64,000 nt of DNA from Piliocolobus tephrosceles (Eukaryota > Chordata > Mammalia > Primates > Cercopithecidae), in NCBI RefSeq assembly GCF_002776525.5, contig NC_045436.1, positions 11,229,294-11,293,293 of the forward strand, in the 5' to 3' direction. A program made the translations under genes and the position numbers. The notes under the pieces are model-generated. The model had not been told where the DNA came from and did no database searches. It worked only from the letters and a program-made list of their open reading frames with translations. Shown piece after piece: positions 11,676 to 24,272 of this stretch. Numbering within the stretch: position 1 is the stretch's first letter; each line of letters begins with the position of its first letter.

Positions 11676-12000
11676 GGATGAGATTAGAGACTATTATTCT
11701 AAGTGAAGTAACTCAGGAATGGAAAAACTAAGCATCATATGTTCTCATGGATATGCGGAATCTAAGCTATGAGGATGCGAAGGCAGAAAAAATGTAAAAT
11801 GGCCTTTGGGGACTTGGGGGAAAGAGCGGGAGGGAGACGAGTGATAAAAGACTCTAAATGGGGTGCAGTGTATACTGCTTAGGTGATGGGTGCACCAAAA
11901 TCTCACCAGTCACCACTAAACAACTTACTCGTGTAACCAAATACCACCTGCACCCCAATAACCTATGGAAAAATGAAAATAAAAATTTAAAATAATTAAA
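11676..12000 (+). mobile_element. L1P/L1PB 3' end, 5' truncated
   Basis: Seen: 'gagactattattctaagtga', 'ggaatggaaaaac', 'ctatgaggatgcgaaggc', 'gtgatgggtgcaccaaaatc', 'accacctgcaccccaataac' and an A-rich tail. Only the last ORF2 codons and the 3' UTR remain. The AC-rich UTR resembles primate L1PB more than L1PA. Confidence 0.9.
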
Positions 12001-15000
12001 AGAGAAATTGTATTTCTGACTTCAGCAAAAAAGAGACTGTTTTAGGAACAATAGTTGGAAAATAAAATTTCTTCATTTATTTCCAACCTCACTTTTTAAA
12101 AATCTCAATTTGAGGATATTGAAATATTGCTTGACAGAATTTTCTACATTGTTCATAGTACCTTATAACTTAAAATGTTTTCGTAATTACATTTCTGTTT
12201 TAAATGTGTGCATCTGATCCAAGCTCACCTCCTTACTTATATTTTTGCCAGCTTCCTCATGTATAAATGAGAATACTAAACTGTATGATATCATAATTAT
12301 ATATACATAGTGGTAGCCAAATAGGATAGTGCTCATGCACAAACCATAAGAATCTTGCCTTGCTTTTCAAACACTTGTGAATATCTTATTGTGAAATGGC
12401 ACAATACATAACTTCTCTGAATATTTAAGCTACTATATTTCTTCATCCCCCCAATCTACCACCAAGTGTATAATTTTTTGTTCTAATTAAAATGTAAATT
12501 TAATTGGTATCAGAGTGAAGAAAATCCACTCTAAAGTAATGCCTCATCAATTGGCAAAATATGTCAAGCAGTATAATTTTCAAACCATGATTGCAAAATT
12601 ACATTATTGAAGCCTGAGAACAAGTAAAATATAGTTTCTGTAAGATGCATGGGAATTATAATTGTAAATGTTAATTCATCAGCAAACTGACTCTATAATT
12701 TGTAAATGAAACACAGAGATGTTTAGGGGATTTGACAGTGCAATATTGTCATTTACATATTTTTGTTGTTAATGTGGGAAATATTGAAATATCTTGACAG
12801 GTCGAATATGGTATAATGTAAGATAAGGACACTGATGGAAAACAGGAGGGAATCGTCTGTTTTCTGTACTCTTATTGCAACAGCATTTAAAATCATATCT
12901 ATTTTTGCCGACTGCCAGTACTGTGTCTCAAATGCTTAGAAAAAGTCGCATTATATTATCTTTAAATATCAGCCATCTTAGGTGACCGTTATCTTTAAAT
13001 ACTTCCCTTTTTCTTAGGTCATATAGGTACTTTCGGTTAACATTTTATATTTTGATACAGCTTTATTTTGGCATTTAGCATGGTTCAAAAATTACACAGG
13101 TGTCAAAGCAATGAATTTCTGGAGGCTATTTTTTTCCTTTTCTTTTTGTTAAGAGCCTGGGTATTGTTAACATCAACAGGGAAAAGAATTACAGTGAAGC
13201 ATAAACTGGAAGTGCAGTTTTTGTTCTTTATAGATAGCTGGCAGTAGTTCTCTTAATTTACTATTGTAATAAAACAAAAATGACAATGCTTTTCCTAAAA
13301 AGGGAAAACATATTTTCTAATAGTGGATAGGCCAAAGTGGTAATATTTTTAATCACAAATCCCACTTAAACAGCATGATCCCAGATAAATGTATTGGAGT
13401 ATTTTACTGTGTGAGTTATTGTCTAAGCTCTCAGTTGCCTACTGTAGTGAGAGCAGATGGTTTGAGTTTATATCTTTTGTGCTTCTCGGTTATTGATGTG
13501 GATTATATGAGAAGATAATTGGCAGGGTTTTGCACATAATTGATATAAAATGCTGTTTAGGATCTTCTCCAATTGGTCAAGCTTCTAGGACATCTAGGAA
13601 AACAATCTTCTGGATTATATATTAAAAGACATAACTTTCAATCATCTGCATGCGAGCGGCAAAGTGCTGTAATGCTTTGTAATTTTTTGTGCATTTCAAA
13701 AAAATAGGCTTGGTCTTGTAAAAAATGTTGAATCAGAGCTGAAAAATCACTAATTTAAAAAATATGTTTATTTCCTTTGGGTTTGCCTACACTTCTGTGT
13801 AGGAAATAGGTAAAAATATAAATCCAATTGAAAGAGATATAAAGAAAGTGGTATATTTTAAAGCTATGTTTGTGGCACCCTGAAATACCTTTCTTTAACA
13901 CAGGCTATTATACACAGGCTATTATAATGATTTCACATATATCATCATCTATCTTGAGGCTTGGAAAACACTGGTAGAAATTTGAATAATGATAGTCCTC
14001 ATAACAACAACCAGAATTGACACTGCAACACTTAATTAAATAGGTGAAATGTGTATTTGGTTATCTCCTCTTTTCCATGATTTCCACTAATTCCCTCAAT
14101 TATTCAACCCAAGTGTATTCCACACATAACATACTGTGATCATCCTATCTCACAAATTCAAAATTCTGTATGACACCTGACTGGGAATTCCACCTCCCTT
14201 ATTTTTCTGCCTATTTTTTAATGCCATGTTAGATTTAGAAGTATCAAATAAAAGGGGTGTTGACCCTAGACAGATATTTGACAGATTTTAAATGTGTAGG
14301 TTTCAGGAAATTCAAATACACATATACACACACATACACATGTTGATAAGTGGATAGATACTCTGATCCCAGTGGCACAATTTCTTAAAACGAATATGCT
14401 TGATTAATTTTGAAAGGCCAGAAAATTAAATTCAGAAAGATTGACAGAAATAAATATGTGTTCACTAAACAAGTCATGACAAGCTGACTTAACATTCAAT
14501 TGCTATGATTACTATAATAGTGTAGGTCAACTTTAGCCAAATTTTTAAAGTGCCTTATAATACCTTTATAGCTAGTACTGAAAAATTATGCCTTATATAT
14601 GTTCTAGCTACAAATATTTATACCTTTCATCAATCATACTCAAAATATGATGATTATTAATGTGTCAATTAGTAACAGACCACAGAATTTTACCTTTGAA
14701 GCTGCATTACCAAAATGCATCTTGATTACTTGTACTCTTATTGTATATATTTTCTGCTTTTCCCAGAAATATGTAGTTATTCTACCTTTTCTACCATGTT
14801 CAGTCTCTAGTTTCCCTATATTCTTCCCTGTGGTTGAGCCTTGTTTAAAGTAAATAAGTTAACTGGATTTAAAAAATTATATTATCCATAGGTTACTTTC
14901 TATATCTCTTCTTCCTTTAGGTTTCAAAGGTCTCTGAAGAATATAGGCTTCCTTTATCGGCTTTTAAAAGGTATTTATAGCTCTTCAACTCCTTTCAGTG

Positions 15001-18000
15001 TGCCTCCAACCAGAATCTCTACAGTGTAATATTCTTAAGGTCTAGTATTAAATAAACAAATCCTTGGACATACAAAGAAGTGGAAAATTGGAACACAAAG
15101 TCTAAAAACATGTAGCTAGCGGAATTAAAGCAAATGATCTGGATGGTAGTTTAACGGAGAAGAATTTTCTCCATATGCACTGATATAATAAAATAGTAAG
15201 GCAACAGAAAAGTATAGTTCTCACTTTTGTGGATGCTCCAGGTTAGACAGCTTCACTGAGAAACTCCCTTCTAGGATGATATCCAGAGATCCAAGGTCCT
15301 TTCATTTTTCTTTAGCACCTTTACCAGAAACTAGAAAAATGAAGCAGTGAAGATCATGTGTGGAAGTCAGGTACTGACTTTTCTCATTTCCATAAAACTC
15401 TCGGTTATCCAGAAATCCGTAACACGACAAAGTATAACTACCAGGTAGCTGGAAAATGTCTGCTGGTGGAGTGTTTGGGAAGAATAGAAATAAGCTTTCT
15501 GATCATCCAGCTAATTCCTGGGATACTCTTCAGCCTCTCCTACGGATCCTTCTCTTTTTATTAAATACACGGTAAAATTTTTTCCGAATTCATGTCCGCA
15601 GACTTCTCTTCTCTTTTTACAGTCTTTCTTAGAAAGCTCATTCCTACTTCTGTCTTCAAATAGCACATCTATACAGATAATGTAGATATGTTTAAAATTT
15701 ACACTGGATAATTTTGAACATACTTGGAAGAATAGAAAGTAGTATAGTTTGCTTATTTTAACAGGACAAAATTAATCGGTTCGCAAAATCTTGTGCAGAT
15801 AACTTAAAATTCATATGCATTGATGGGCATGATTTCTCTCAAAGCAGAAATCCCGCCATTCTCTTGTGTCTACTTTTGAGCCCTGTCTGATCTTTTCTCC
15901 ATTTTCTGTCTGATCTTTTCTTCAACTGTATATCTGACCTCTTTGCCTGGAAACCTTGCAGGGAACTCAAGATCAGTGTGTTCAGAATTAAATTCCACTC
16001 TTCCACAAACCTGTTCCCTGCACTTTGCTTCATAAACAAACTAATGACAAACTCCTCTAATTCAAACTAAAAATATAAACTTATATCCACTCTTTTCTTC
16101 TCTATTGTTCACTAAAATTAAAGTCACTATAATGTCAAATGTAATGTGATATCTTAAGGTTTCCTTATAAATTTTACTTCTCCACCTTTTAGTGTATTGA
16201 AACTTGGAACTCATTTTTACAAATTTAGAATTCTGAATTTATTTGTGAAATCCTAAATGCTTACATATATATTGAAAAGAAAATTAGGTGTTAAAATTAA
16301 TGTTTTTACATGAAGTTTTTTTAATTGATTACAAATCAATTGTAACCCAAGGATATTGCCTGATTGTTATTCAAGATACAGTTCCATTTTCAAATAAAGG
16401 AAATAATTGAATTGAACTCTGTACTCTTTACCTATGATGGAAAGGAAGTTGACAGGCTGAAGTAGGGCCAGGAAAGGATCACCAAAAGCCAAAAAGCTGG
16501 AAAATAAAGTAGTAGCATAAGGAGTACCAGAAGAAGCCCACATTATTTAACATGGCAAGAGAAGACAGGCATTTGTGCTAGTTCTCTTTAAATATCTAAG
16601 AGCTGTGTTTTGCCAAAAAGAACATGTTTATTATGTGTACCAGAAAGCATAACTAGAATATACAGTTATAAAATACTAGAAAGTTGTAGTTTAATCTGCT
16701 TTAAGAAAGAATTTTCCAACAGAGGCATTTACAAATGAAATGCAGTTTTTACTTTCTTCGTCTGCAACGGAAACAATTCCCAGTACAGAAAATGAATTAG
16801 AATAATTTATAAAGTCTCCTCTAAACTACAATTCTAAGATTATGTACACCTATACCAATTTAATAATGGATAAAGTGTGTAAAGAAATATTTGAAAATAA
16901 GTACAGTTACTGTTTCACACTAGTGACTAGAAGGGCCCTAGGAAACCACATTACTAGATGTTTAGCATGTAACTCTGTCTTCAATGGAGGATGTGTAGAG
17001 CAAATAGTACATTTCAGAGAGTCTGAGGACATTGTCCTGTGTATTCCAATTTTCACTAGAAGAACACTAAAGTCATAGTGGACAACTAATATATAGATTC
17101 TTAAGAAGAGAATTTAACGCATGTTATTTCTAGGACTGATTGAAAGAAACCAGATCTATAAAAGGACACGTTTGCCCTACTCGAAGATATAGTTAAGTAA
17201 TCTTTATTCAGGAAGAGTATTTTAATGGTGTGGGACTTTATCTGAGAAACACATGTTATTTTCTACATGTTCTGTGAACAACAGTTTAAAATGGAGAGTT
17301 TTACTATGTCACATTTTATACATGTGTAAGAATATAACATTGATCATTCTTGGCTATTTTCCACAAAACTCATTTTATACGATATCTGCTGATGAAAATA
17401 TCTATCAATATTAATACATACATTTCCAGTAACTTCCTCTAGATAATAATCATTAGATTCATTGCATAAAATTTTCCTAGGAAATATTCTGTACTGTCTC
17501 AATCTAAGAAACTAAAACGTAACATGTATTTTGGAAAATTTTAAATTAATGCTCTAAAGACTTGAGGAGTATATCCAGTTTACTTGTAAGTCGATGTTAA
17601 ATATAGATTAACATTACTGCTGAAAATTAATTTATTCCAGTTATGCATAGTAAATCCATTAAATATTTATATGTACATTTATAGCATTTGTATCATTAAA
17701 TTTTACTATACAATTTTGAGATTTACTATCCTGTGTATAGGGTAAAATCATAGGTAACAGTATCTTATATAACGAATTTGCAATACATTAGTTATCTGTA
17801 CTCTTAGATAAGTGCAAGAGGATTTCAACTTATACCAGAGTTTAAATTAACGGTAGTATAATTTATATTTCCAGAATAGTGCTTAAATAGTTCTTGAAAA
17901 GCAAACAATATGTTTCCCAAATAACAGATTTAATAAAAAAATTTTAATTTATGAATATCTATTGTAATGTTGCTGTATATTGTATATGTGGCATATATAT

Positions 18001-19039
18001 ATATACATTTTATATTTGCAAGTTTTCTCTATTAATCTATTTTTCTTAGCTTTTATTTTAATGTCAGCATTTTTATTATTTCAATGTAATTTTCAAAATT
18101 ATACCCCAAATTGTATATATCCATAGTTCATGTGTGTACATATATGTGTGCATGTTTATGTAACCATATATACATATGAATACACACTAGCATAAAATAT
18201 AATTTCAAGATAATTATTAAAATGGAAGTGAAAAACATAACTACATAACTTTAATGTTGATGCTAACAGGTGCCTCTAAATACTGTCATCTCCCTGGGAA
18301 GCCAGAGTAACGTAGAGGTTAAGACACATTTGTGTACTTTAGTTCATCTTAGTATTGGATATAACACAGGCCAGCCTGTCTTTTGTGCTCTGTCCTTTAT
18401 CCTGATAGATTTAATATCAAAAGTTGAGCAAAATGTTGTATACTTTACCTTCCCTCTCTCATAATGCATAAAACTTTCAAGATCTTTATTGGTATCATAT
18501 AAATATCATAATATCTTTATTGGTATCATATAAATATCATAATAAAATATTTTTCCAACACGGTCATTCTTTCTTAGTCAGCTACTCCACATTATAAGCT
18601 ATAATATTAAACTGAAATCTGAACACTTTATAACAGTATCAGACGCATACCCAACATCTTTCCTTTCTTCCCGTGTCCATTTCTGAATCCAATGAAAAGA
18701 TTGTCAAAATATTCTGTGACCATCTCCTATAACTCTCTCACCTTCTACTTGCAGACTCTTCCCCTTCTCTAAGACCTCACTTGGTGAGTTCCATCTTTCA
18801 CACTTTTTCTTAAATCTACTTTCAGTTGCTGAGTGTTACGGAGGGTGAGATTCGTTACTGGCATTGTTGTAGAGTTTAGGAGGAAGACTTGAGAGAATCT
18901 CTCAGAGATAAAACTGAAAGTTCCCTTACACTCAAAGGATTTTATAGAACCAGGAATTCAGGAAGGTGCTTGAGTTTGTAAACTAGAGAATGAGATACAA
19001 CCTGGTCACTCTCTGGGTCCAATCAGTTCTTTGAGAAAG
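12001..19039. other. 7-kb repeat-poor single-copy stretch
   Basis: I recognise no Alu, L1, LTR or L2 here. Small items: tandem 14-bp copies of 'acaggctattatac' (13899-13925), AC-rich bits near 14311-14340, an AT run near 17994-18005, a perfect 31-bp tandem duplication (18482-18543), and a weak MIR-like patch near 18300-18330. Frames of 64-78 codons at 14647, 15358, 15839, 16842 and 18270 show no recognised domain. Confidence 0.5.
18482..18543. repeat. Perfect 31-bp tandem duplication
   Basis: The unit begins 'atctttattggtatcatata' and occurs at 18482-18512 and 18513-18543 with no mismatch, which implies a recent event or copy homogenisation. Confidence 0.95.
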
Positions 19040-19345
19040 TGAACATCTTTATTAAGATTCTGCTTAAATGTGTATCTGTCTACCAAGAGAACTATTTTGA
19101 GTACCTATGCCAGGATCAGTTTCTCTTCTATGTGCTGTAATGTAACATTGACTCTTCCTATAATACGAGACTCTCTTTATACGATTTGTTGTAATTACTT
19201 GTATGATAGATTATGAACTTCATTTGAAGCAGCATGATATTTATCTTATTTACAACTGAATCTCCTGTCCTTAACAAAGTGATTAACAAATAATAGATGT
19301 TCAGTGAATACTTGTTGAACAAATAAATAAATAAATGCCTAAAGA
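19040..19345 (+). mobile_element. L2 LINE, 3' end relic
   Basis: Seen: degenerate L2 3' blocks in order, including 'gtaattacttgtatgataga', 'gatatttatcttatttacaa', 'gttcagtgaatacttgttga' and a terminal (AAAT)n. Confidence 0.75.
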
Positions 19346-20143
19346 ACAAGACTTTTAGCAAATATTAAAAGCTGAATTGCAGTGCAAAGAAACAAAAACC
19401 CAAGGAGATAAAACCATGAAGCATAAATGGAGTATTTAGATTAGGGTGAGTTCTGGATGAAGAACTCTAGCTTGCATTGTTACTCCAGATTGGTTTTTGT
19501 ACAATGCTTATAGTGTGACTTGTAGAAAAGCTGTGTTTATAAACCAGGACATGGCACATTCATTAAAAGAGTGATTATTGAGTCTATTATGAGGCTGGGC
19601 TAACTATATGCAAGGATACTGCTCAGAACATGACACAAGGATCTTGGCAAGGAGAGAGTCAATAGTCAGGATAGAAAATAGGCAGCATAATTAGAAATCA
19701 TGACAAAATCAAACAAAATTGTAGTATCTGTGCTTAAAGTGATACCTGGCACAGAATAGGGCCTCAGCCATTATGCATTCAATGACAAGGAAATAGCAGA
19801 GACAGGAAGTGAAGAAAGTGTCAAAAAATATAGTTTTTGAGTTTAGTTGTAAACGGAAGAGTGAAAAAGAATTTTAAAAAGAGAGAAAATTTAAGTTCAA
19901 TACGCTGACATCGGAAACAGCTGAGTACACTAAAAGCCCAGAAAAAAAAAAGGCCAATACTTCTACATAGGCCAGGGGAGAATAGAGAGTTAAAAGTCTA
20001 TGAATACATTCCAAAAAAGAAAAACACTGAGAGGGGTTAAGCAAGTAACAAAAATAAATTACCTTTTAAAAAAGATGTCTATGTCTGTTTTCAATAATTG
20101 ATAGAGCAGATAAAACAAAAAGCAGACATTCCAGATTGGAGGC
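19346..20143. other. Single-copy DNA
   Basis: No clear repeat. 'cctggcacagaatagggcct' near 19745 may be a tiny L2/MIR tail. Confidence 0.5.
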
Positions 20144-20508
20144 TGCTATGATTTGAATGTGTGCTCCAAAACGTGTGTAGCAGAAACTTAATCCCCACTG
20201 CAATAGTAGTATTGGGAGGTGGGTCTAAGGAGAGGTGGCTAGGCAGAGCCCTCATGAATGGTTAATGCTGTTATCACAGGAGTGGGTTCTTTATTGCCGA
20301 AGTGGGATAAGTTCAACCTCCTTTGGCCTCACTGTCACCATGTGGTACCTTCTGCCACATTATGATGCAGCAAGAAGGTCCTCTCCAGATGCCGGTGGCT
20401 TGATCTTGGACTTCCCAGCCTCCAGAACTGAAAGAAAGACATTTCTGTTCTTTATAAATTACCCAGTTGCAGTTATTCTGTGATAGCAGCACAAAATGAA
20501 TGAAGACA
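20144..20508 (+). mobile_element. Solo MaLR LTR (MLT1A/MST-like)
   Basis: Seen: begins 'tgctatgatttgaatgtgtg', then 'ggcagagccctcatgaatgg', 'tggcttgatcttggacttcc', 'cagcctccagaactgaaag', and ends '...gaagaca' (TG...CA). The flanking 5-mers gaggc (20139-20143) and gagga (20509-20513) match 4 of 5, as expected for an aged 5-bp TSD. No interior is attached, so it is a solo LTR. The 82-codon frame inside is a shadow. Confidence 0.88.
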
Positions 20509-20663
20509 GAGGATGCTGGCTCTTTTGTAAAAATAAAACCAGTATGATTTGCTTACATATGGATATGGAAGTGAGGAAAAGGAAAACATAAAAGCAATGA
20601 CTCCTAGAGCACTGGTTGAGCAATTGTGAGGCTTAGGTTAACAGAATAATATACTGTATTGTG

Positions 20664-20703
<40 letters not shown>

Positions 20704-21199
20704 TAAAAATGGCTTGAAAAGCTTGTGACAGCTATGAAATATTCAAGTGAGACTAGGGGTATAGAAATTATTTCAATTAATATTTCATGGTTTTCAATGC
20801 TGACTATTGTCTTCTCATAAAAGTTTTTCTGTTCTTAAACTCATAAATGTAAACTCTTGAATTTTATTTTAGGTTACTTGGATTATAGTTTCTAGGAAAA
20901 TATTTCAAGATAATATATTGGTATATAATTCTGGAAGCCTTGGGTACCTGAACATGTATTTATGTCTAATTTAGATGTGAAAAATAACTTGGATGGAAAT
21001 AGTATTACTGTAAAATATCATTATGCCTTCAAAACTCAACTTCATTGTCCTTTTTAAATATTTTTTTAAACTTTATTTAAATATATGTTTATATGACAAA
21101 AGTAATATTCACTTGTTTTAGCAAATTCAAATTTATAAGAAAATGAAAAGAAAAATGATTCTACTCCTCCTTTCCAGTCTCAATTTCCAGTCTCAATTT
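20509..21199. other. Single-copy DNA with (TG)n
   Basis: Contains a (TG)n microsatellite at 20661-20699 and a 13-bp tandem duplication around 'ttccagtctcaa' at 21172-21197. Otherwise nothing recognised. Confidence 0.55.
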
Positions 21200-22652
21200 C
21201 ATTGAGTTATAGCTCAAATACCATGCAATTCACACATGTAAAGTGTAGAACTCAACAGTTTTTATCATATTGACAGATGTATACAACCACCATCACATTT
21301 AATTTTAGAACATTTTCATTACCTCAAGAAGAAGCCTCATATCTTCTAGATATTACCCCCCAATTTCCCAAACAACCCTAAGCAACCACTAATCTAATTC
21401 TTGTTTCTATGGATTTGCCATTCAGAATATTTAATAAAAATGGAAAAACGTTGTAAGGTCTTTCCTGACTGGCTTCTTTCCCTTAGCATAATATTTTTAA
21501 ATTTCATTCATATTATAGCATATACTGGTACTTCATTCTTTTATAAGGCTAAATGATATTTTATTGCATATCTATCCCACATTTTGTTCATCCACTATTC
21601 AGTTGATAGACATTTGCGTTGTTTCTAACTGTTGGTCGTTATAAATAATGCTGCTATGAGCATTCATACACAAGTTTTGCATGAAGATATATGCATGATT
21701 ATTCTATTACTCTTGGGTATATAACAAAGAATAGATTGCTGAGTCATATGGTAACTGTATCTGTAACCATCTGAGGAACTGCCAGACTGTTTTCTTTTTT
21801 TGAGACGGCGTCTTGCTCTGTCACCCAGGCTGGAGTGCATTGTTGCGATCTCAGCTCACCGCACCCTCTGCCTCCCGGGTTTAAGTGATTCTCCTGCCTC
21901 AGTCCCTCAAGTAGCTGGGATTACGGGTGCCTGCCACCACACCTGGTTAATTTTCTGTTTTGTTTTAAGACAGAGTCTCACTCTGTCACCCAGGCTAGAG
22001 TGCGGTGGCGCGATCTCGGCTCACTGCAAGCTCCACCTCCCGGGTTCCCGCCATTCTCCTGCCTCACCCTCCCGAGTAGCTGGGACCACAGGCGCCGCCA
22101 CCTCGCCCGGCTAGTTTTTTGTTGTTTTTAGTAGAGACGGAGTTTCACCGTGTTAGCCAGGATGGTCTCGATCTCCTGACCTCGTGATCTGCCCGTCTCA
22201 GCCTCCCAAAGTGCTGGGATTACAGGCGTGAGCCACCATGCCCAGCCTGCCAGACTGTTTTCTAAAGTGGTTGTATATGCTTAACAAATATTTGTGTATT
22301 GTCTTTGAAAAAATGTACACTCAAGTCCTTTGCTAAATTTTCATTTGCAATTTTTGTCTTTTTACTTTTGAATTTTAACAGTTCTTTATATATTCTATAT
22401 AGAATCCTTCATCAGATATATGATTCACAAATGTTTTCATTCATTTTATGGATTGTCTTTTTTTTAATTGACAGTGTCCTTTGAAACACAGAGGTCATTC
22501 TTTATTATTTTAATCATGCTAATGTCAAATTTGTGTAATTTGTTTTTGTTGCTGCTCATACTTTTGGTGTCATTTCTAAGAATCCATTACCAAAATCCAA
22601 AGTTATAAATATTTACTTCTCTATTTCCTTTGAATAGCTTTATAGTTGTGGA
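21200..22652 (-). mobile_element. L1M 3' part, split by a composite Alu
   Basis: Seen in antisense: 3' UTR ('attgagttatagctcaaata', 'acaaccaccatcacattt', 'ctaatctaattcttgtttct'), then ORF2 3' sequence up to 'gaggaactgccagactgttt', the Alu composite, and then continuation ('gtggttgtatatgc', 'agttctttatatattctata', 'atccattaccaaaatccaaa'). It resembles the L1MB/MC groups. All frames are broken. Confidence 0.9.
21796..22247 (-). mobile_element. Trimeric Alu: one right monomer plus a complete AluY, single TSD pair
   Basis: Seen from left to right: T tail, right monomer only (AluS-like, about 21796-21957), a short T-rich junction ('ttttgttttaagacagag'), then a full AluY in the same orientation with monkey-type variants ('cgccacctcgcccggctag'), ending at 22247. 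One perfect TSD, 'tgccagactgttttct', flanks the whole unit (21780-21795 and 22248-22263). The left monomer of the older Alu is absent. Confidence 0.93.
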
Positions 22653-22654
22653 GG

Positions 22655-23250
22655 TTAGCCAATGGCAAAGTTAAGGAAAAGTCTACAGATTGCCTTTAGT
22701 TCTGAAACCAATTTTAAGTTTGGGTGGTTCCAAAAATTATGCTCAAGTATGATAATTTGCAGGAAGACCTCGCAGGATGCACTGAAAGCTGTTATAATCA
22801 TAGTTATGGTTCATTATAACTGCATGATACAGATTAAAATCAACCAAGAGGAGACGGAATTAGGGCAAAGTCCAGGAAAGTTTGAAATGTAGAATTGCAA
22901 ATTGTTGTATCACGGTGGAGTTAGGACAACAACACTGTCCTGTTATCAACATGTAACAATATATACAGAATAATTCCAAACAGGGAAGCTCACCCAATCT
23001 CTGATGTTTAGAGTATTTGGGCCTCTATACCTCTATACCTCGAGCACAGTTGTCCGCCTCCATGACCAATCTTAGCTCCATCCCTTTAGGAGGTTGAGCT
23101 AATATCATATGACTCACCTAAAACCCCATCCAGAGTCACATTGTTACTATGTGTCTACCTCAAGGACTTCAGGTAAGCAAAAGTGCTCCTATCTTGACAT
23201 TCCAAGAATGTGAAAATTACCTCCTAGTATCAACAACTGGAGCGCTTTTG
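22655..23250 (+). mobile_element. Diverged ERV-like LTR, family not assigned
   Basis: Seen: a non-L1 block between two pieces of antisense L1, with phrases I associate with an ERV LTR: 'gggaagctcacccaatctct', 'atgtttagagtatttgggcc', 'cctttaggaggttgagctaa' and 'cctatcttgacattccaag'. The boundaries are approximate. The 76-codon frame at its start is not recognised as viral coding sequence. Confidence 0.55.
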
Positions 23251-23282
23251 GAGCAGTGTTGAATTATTTACTATATTTTCAA

Positions 23283-23930
23283 TTATTACATTTATATTCT
23301 TTTCTTTTTTCTTTTATTTTCTTACTTTTCCTTGCTGGAACTCACAGTGAAGTTTTAAATAGAATTGGTGTGAATGGACATGTTGTCTTGTTCCTAATCT
23401 TGGGGTGAAAAGCATTCAGTATTTTACCTGTAAGTATGATGCTAGCTGTGGGTTTTCCATAGATGTTCTTTATCAGATTGATAAATTTATCTTCTATCCT
23501 AATTTGTTGTGTGTTTTTATCATATAATTATGTTGAATTTTTCAAATGTTTTTAATATGTATAGAAAGATAATCATGTAGTTTGTTTTATTCTACTGATA
23601 GAATAATACTGACATCATAGAATGAATTGAGAAGAGTTCTTTCCTTTATATTTTGGAATATTTTGTGAAGAATTGGTACTAATATTTCTACAAATGTTTG
23701 GTAGAATTCAGCAGTGAAGCCATCTGGGGCTGAGCATTTTTTGTTTTGTTTTGTTTTGTTTTTTGCGGATAGTATTTTTACTTCTATTTCCATCTCTTCA
23801 CTTGCTTTTGTCTATTCGAATTGTCAACTTCTTCCTGAGTTCATTTCACTGGTTTACATATTCATAGGAATGTTTTTATTTTATCTAAGTTATCTAACTT
23901 TATGATGTACAACTATTCATAATATGCTTA
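23283..23930 (-). mobile_element. L1M ORF2 fragment, upstream part of the same L1
   Basis: Seen in antisense: 'ggacatgttgtcttgttcct', 'gatgctagctgtgggttttc', 'ggtagaattcagcagtgaag' and 'ccatctggggctgagcattt', which correspond to the reverse-transcriptase part of ORF2. It lies further 5' in the element than 21200-22652, in the same orientation. This fits one L1M whose intervening sequence was lost around the LTR. A short minus-strand frame (23587-23793) is an ORF2 remnant. Confidence 0.85.
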
Positions 23931-23954
23931 TATAAAGCTTTATTTGTGTAGGGT

Positions 23955-24272
23955 CAGTCACCATGTACACTTTTATAAGAAGGTTGTGTGAAGACACACA
24001 GACACACAAGGAAAAGGCCTATTTGAAGACAATGGCAGAGACTGAAGTCACGCTGCCATGGGTCAAATAAGGTCAATGATAGCTAACTACCACCAGAAAA
24101 TAACAGAAGCAAAGAAGGTTCCTTCCCTCGTGCCTTTAAAGGAGGCAGGGCTCTGCCAACACCTTGAGTTCATACCTCTATCTTCCAGAAATGTGAGAAA
24201 ATAAATGTCTGTTTTTTTAAGTCATCCAACTTTGGGTTAATTTGTTACAGTAGTACTGGAAAACTAAGATAG
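23955..24272 (+). mobile_element. 5' LTR (truncated) of a MaLR element
   Basis: Seen: MLT1-type LTR from the 'ataagaaggttgtgtgaaga' block onward, with 'gcagggctctgccaacacct', 'atgtgagaaaataaatgtct' and the end 'ggaaaactaagata'. The LTR 5' part is missing where it meets the L1. It is homologous to the LTR at 25694-26127. Confidence 0.82.
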
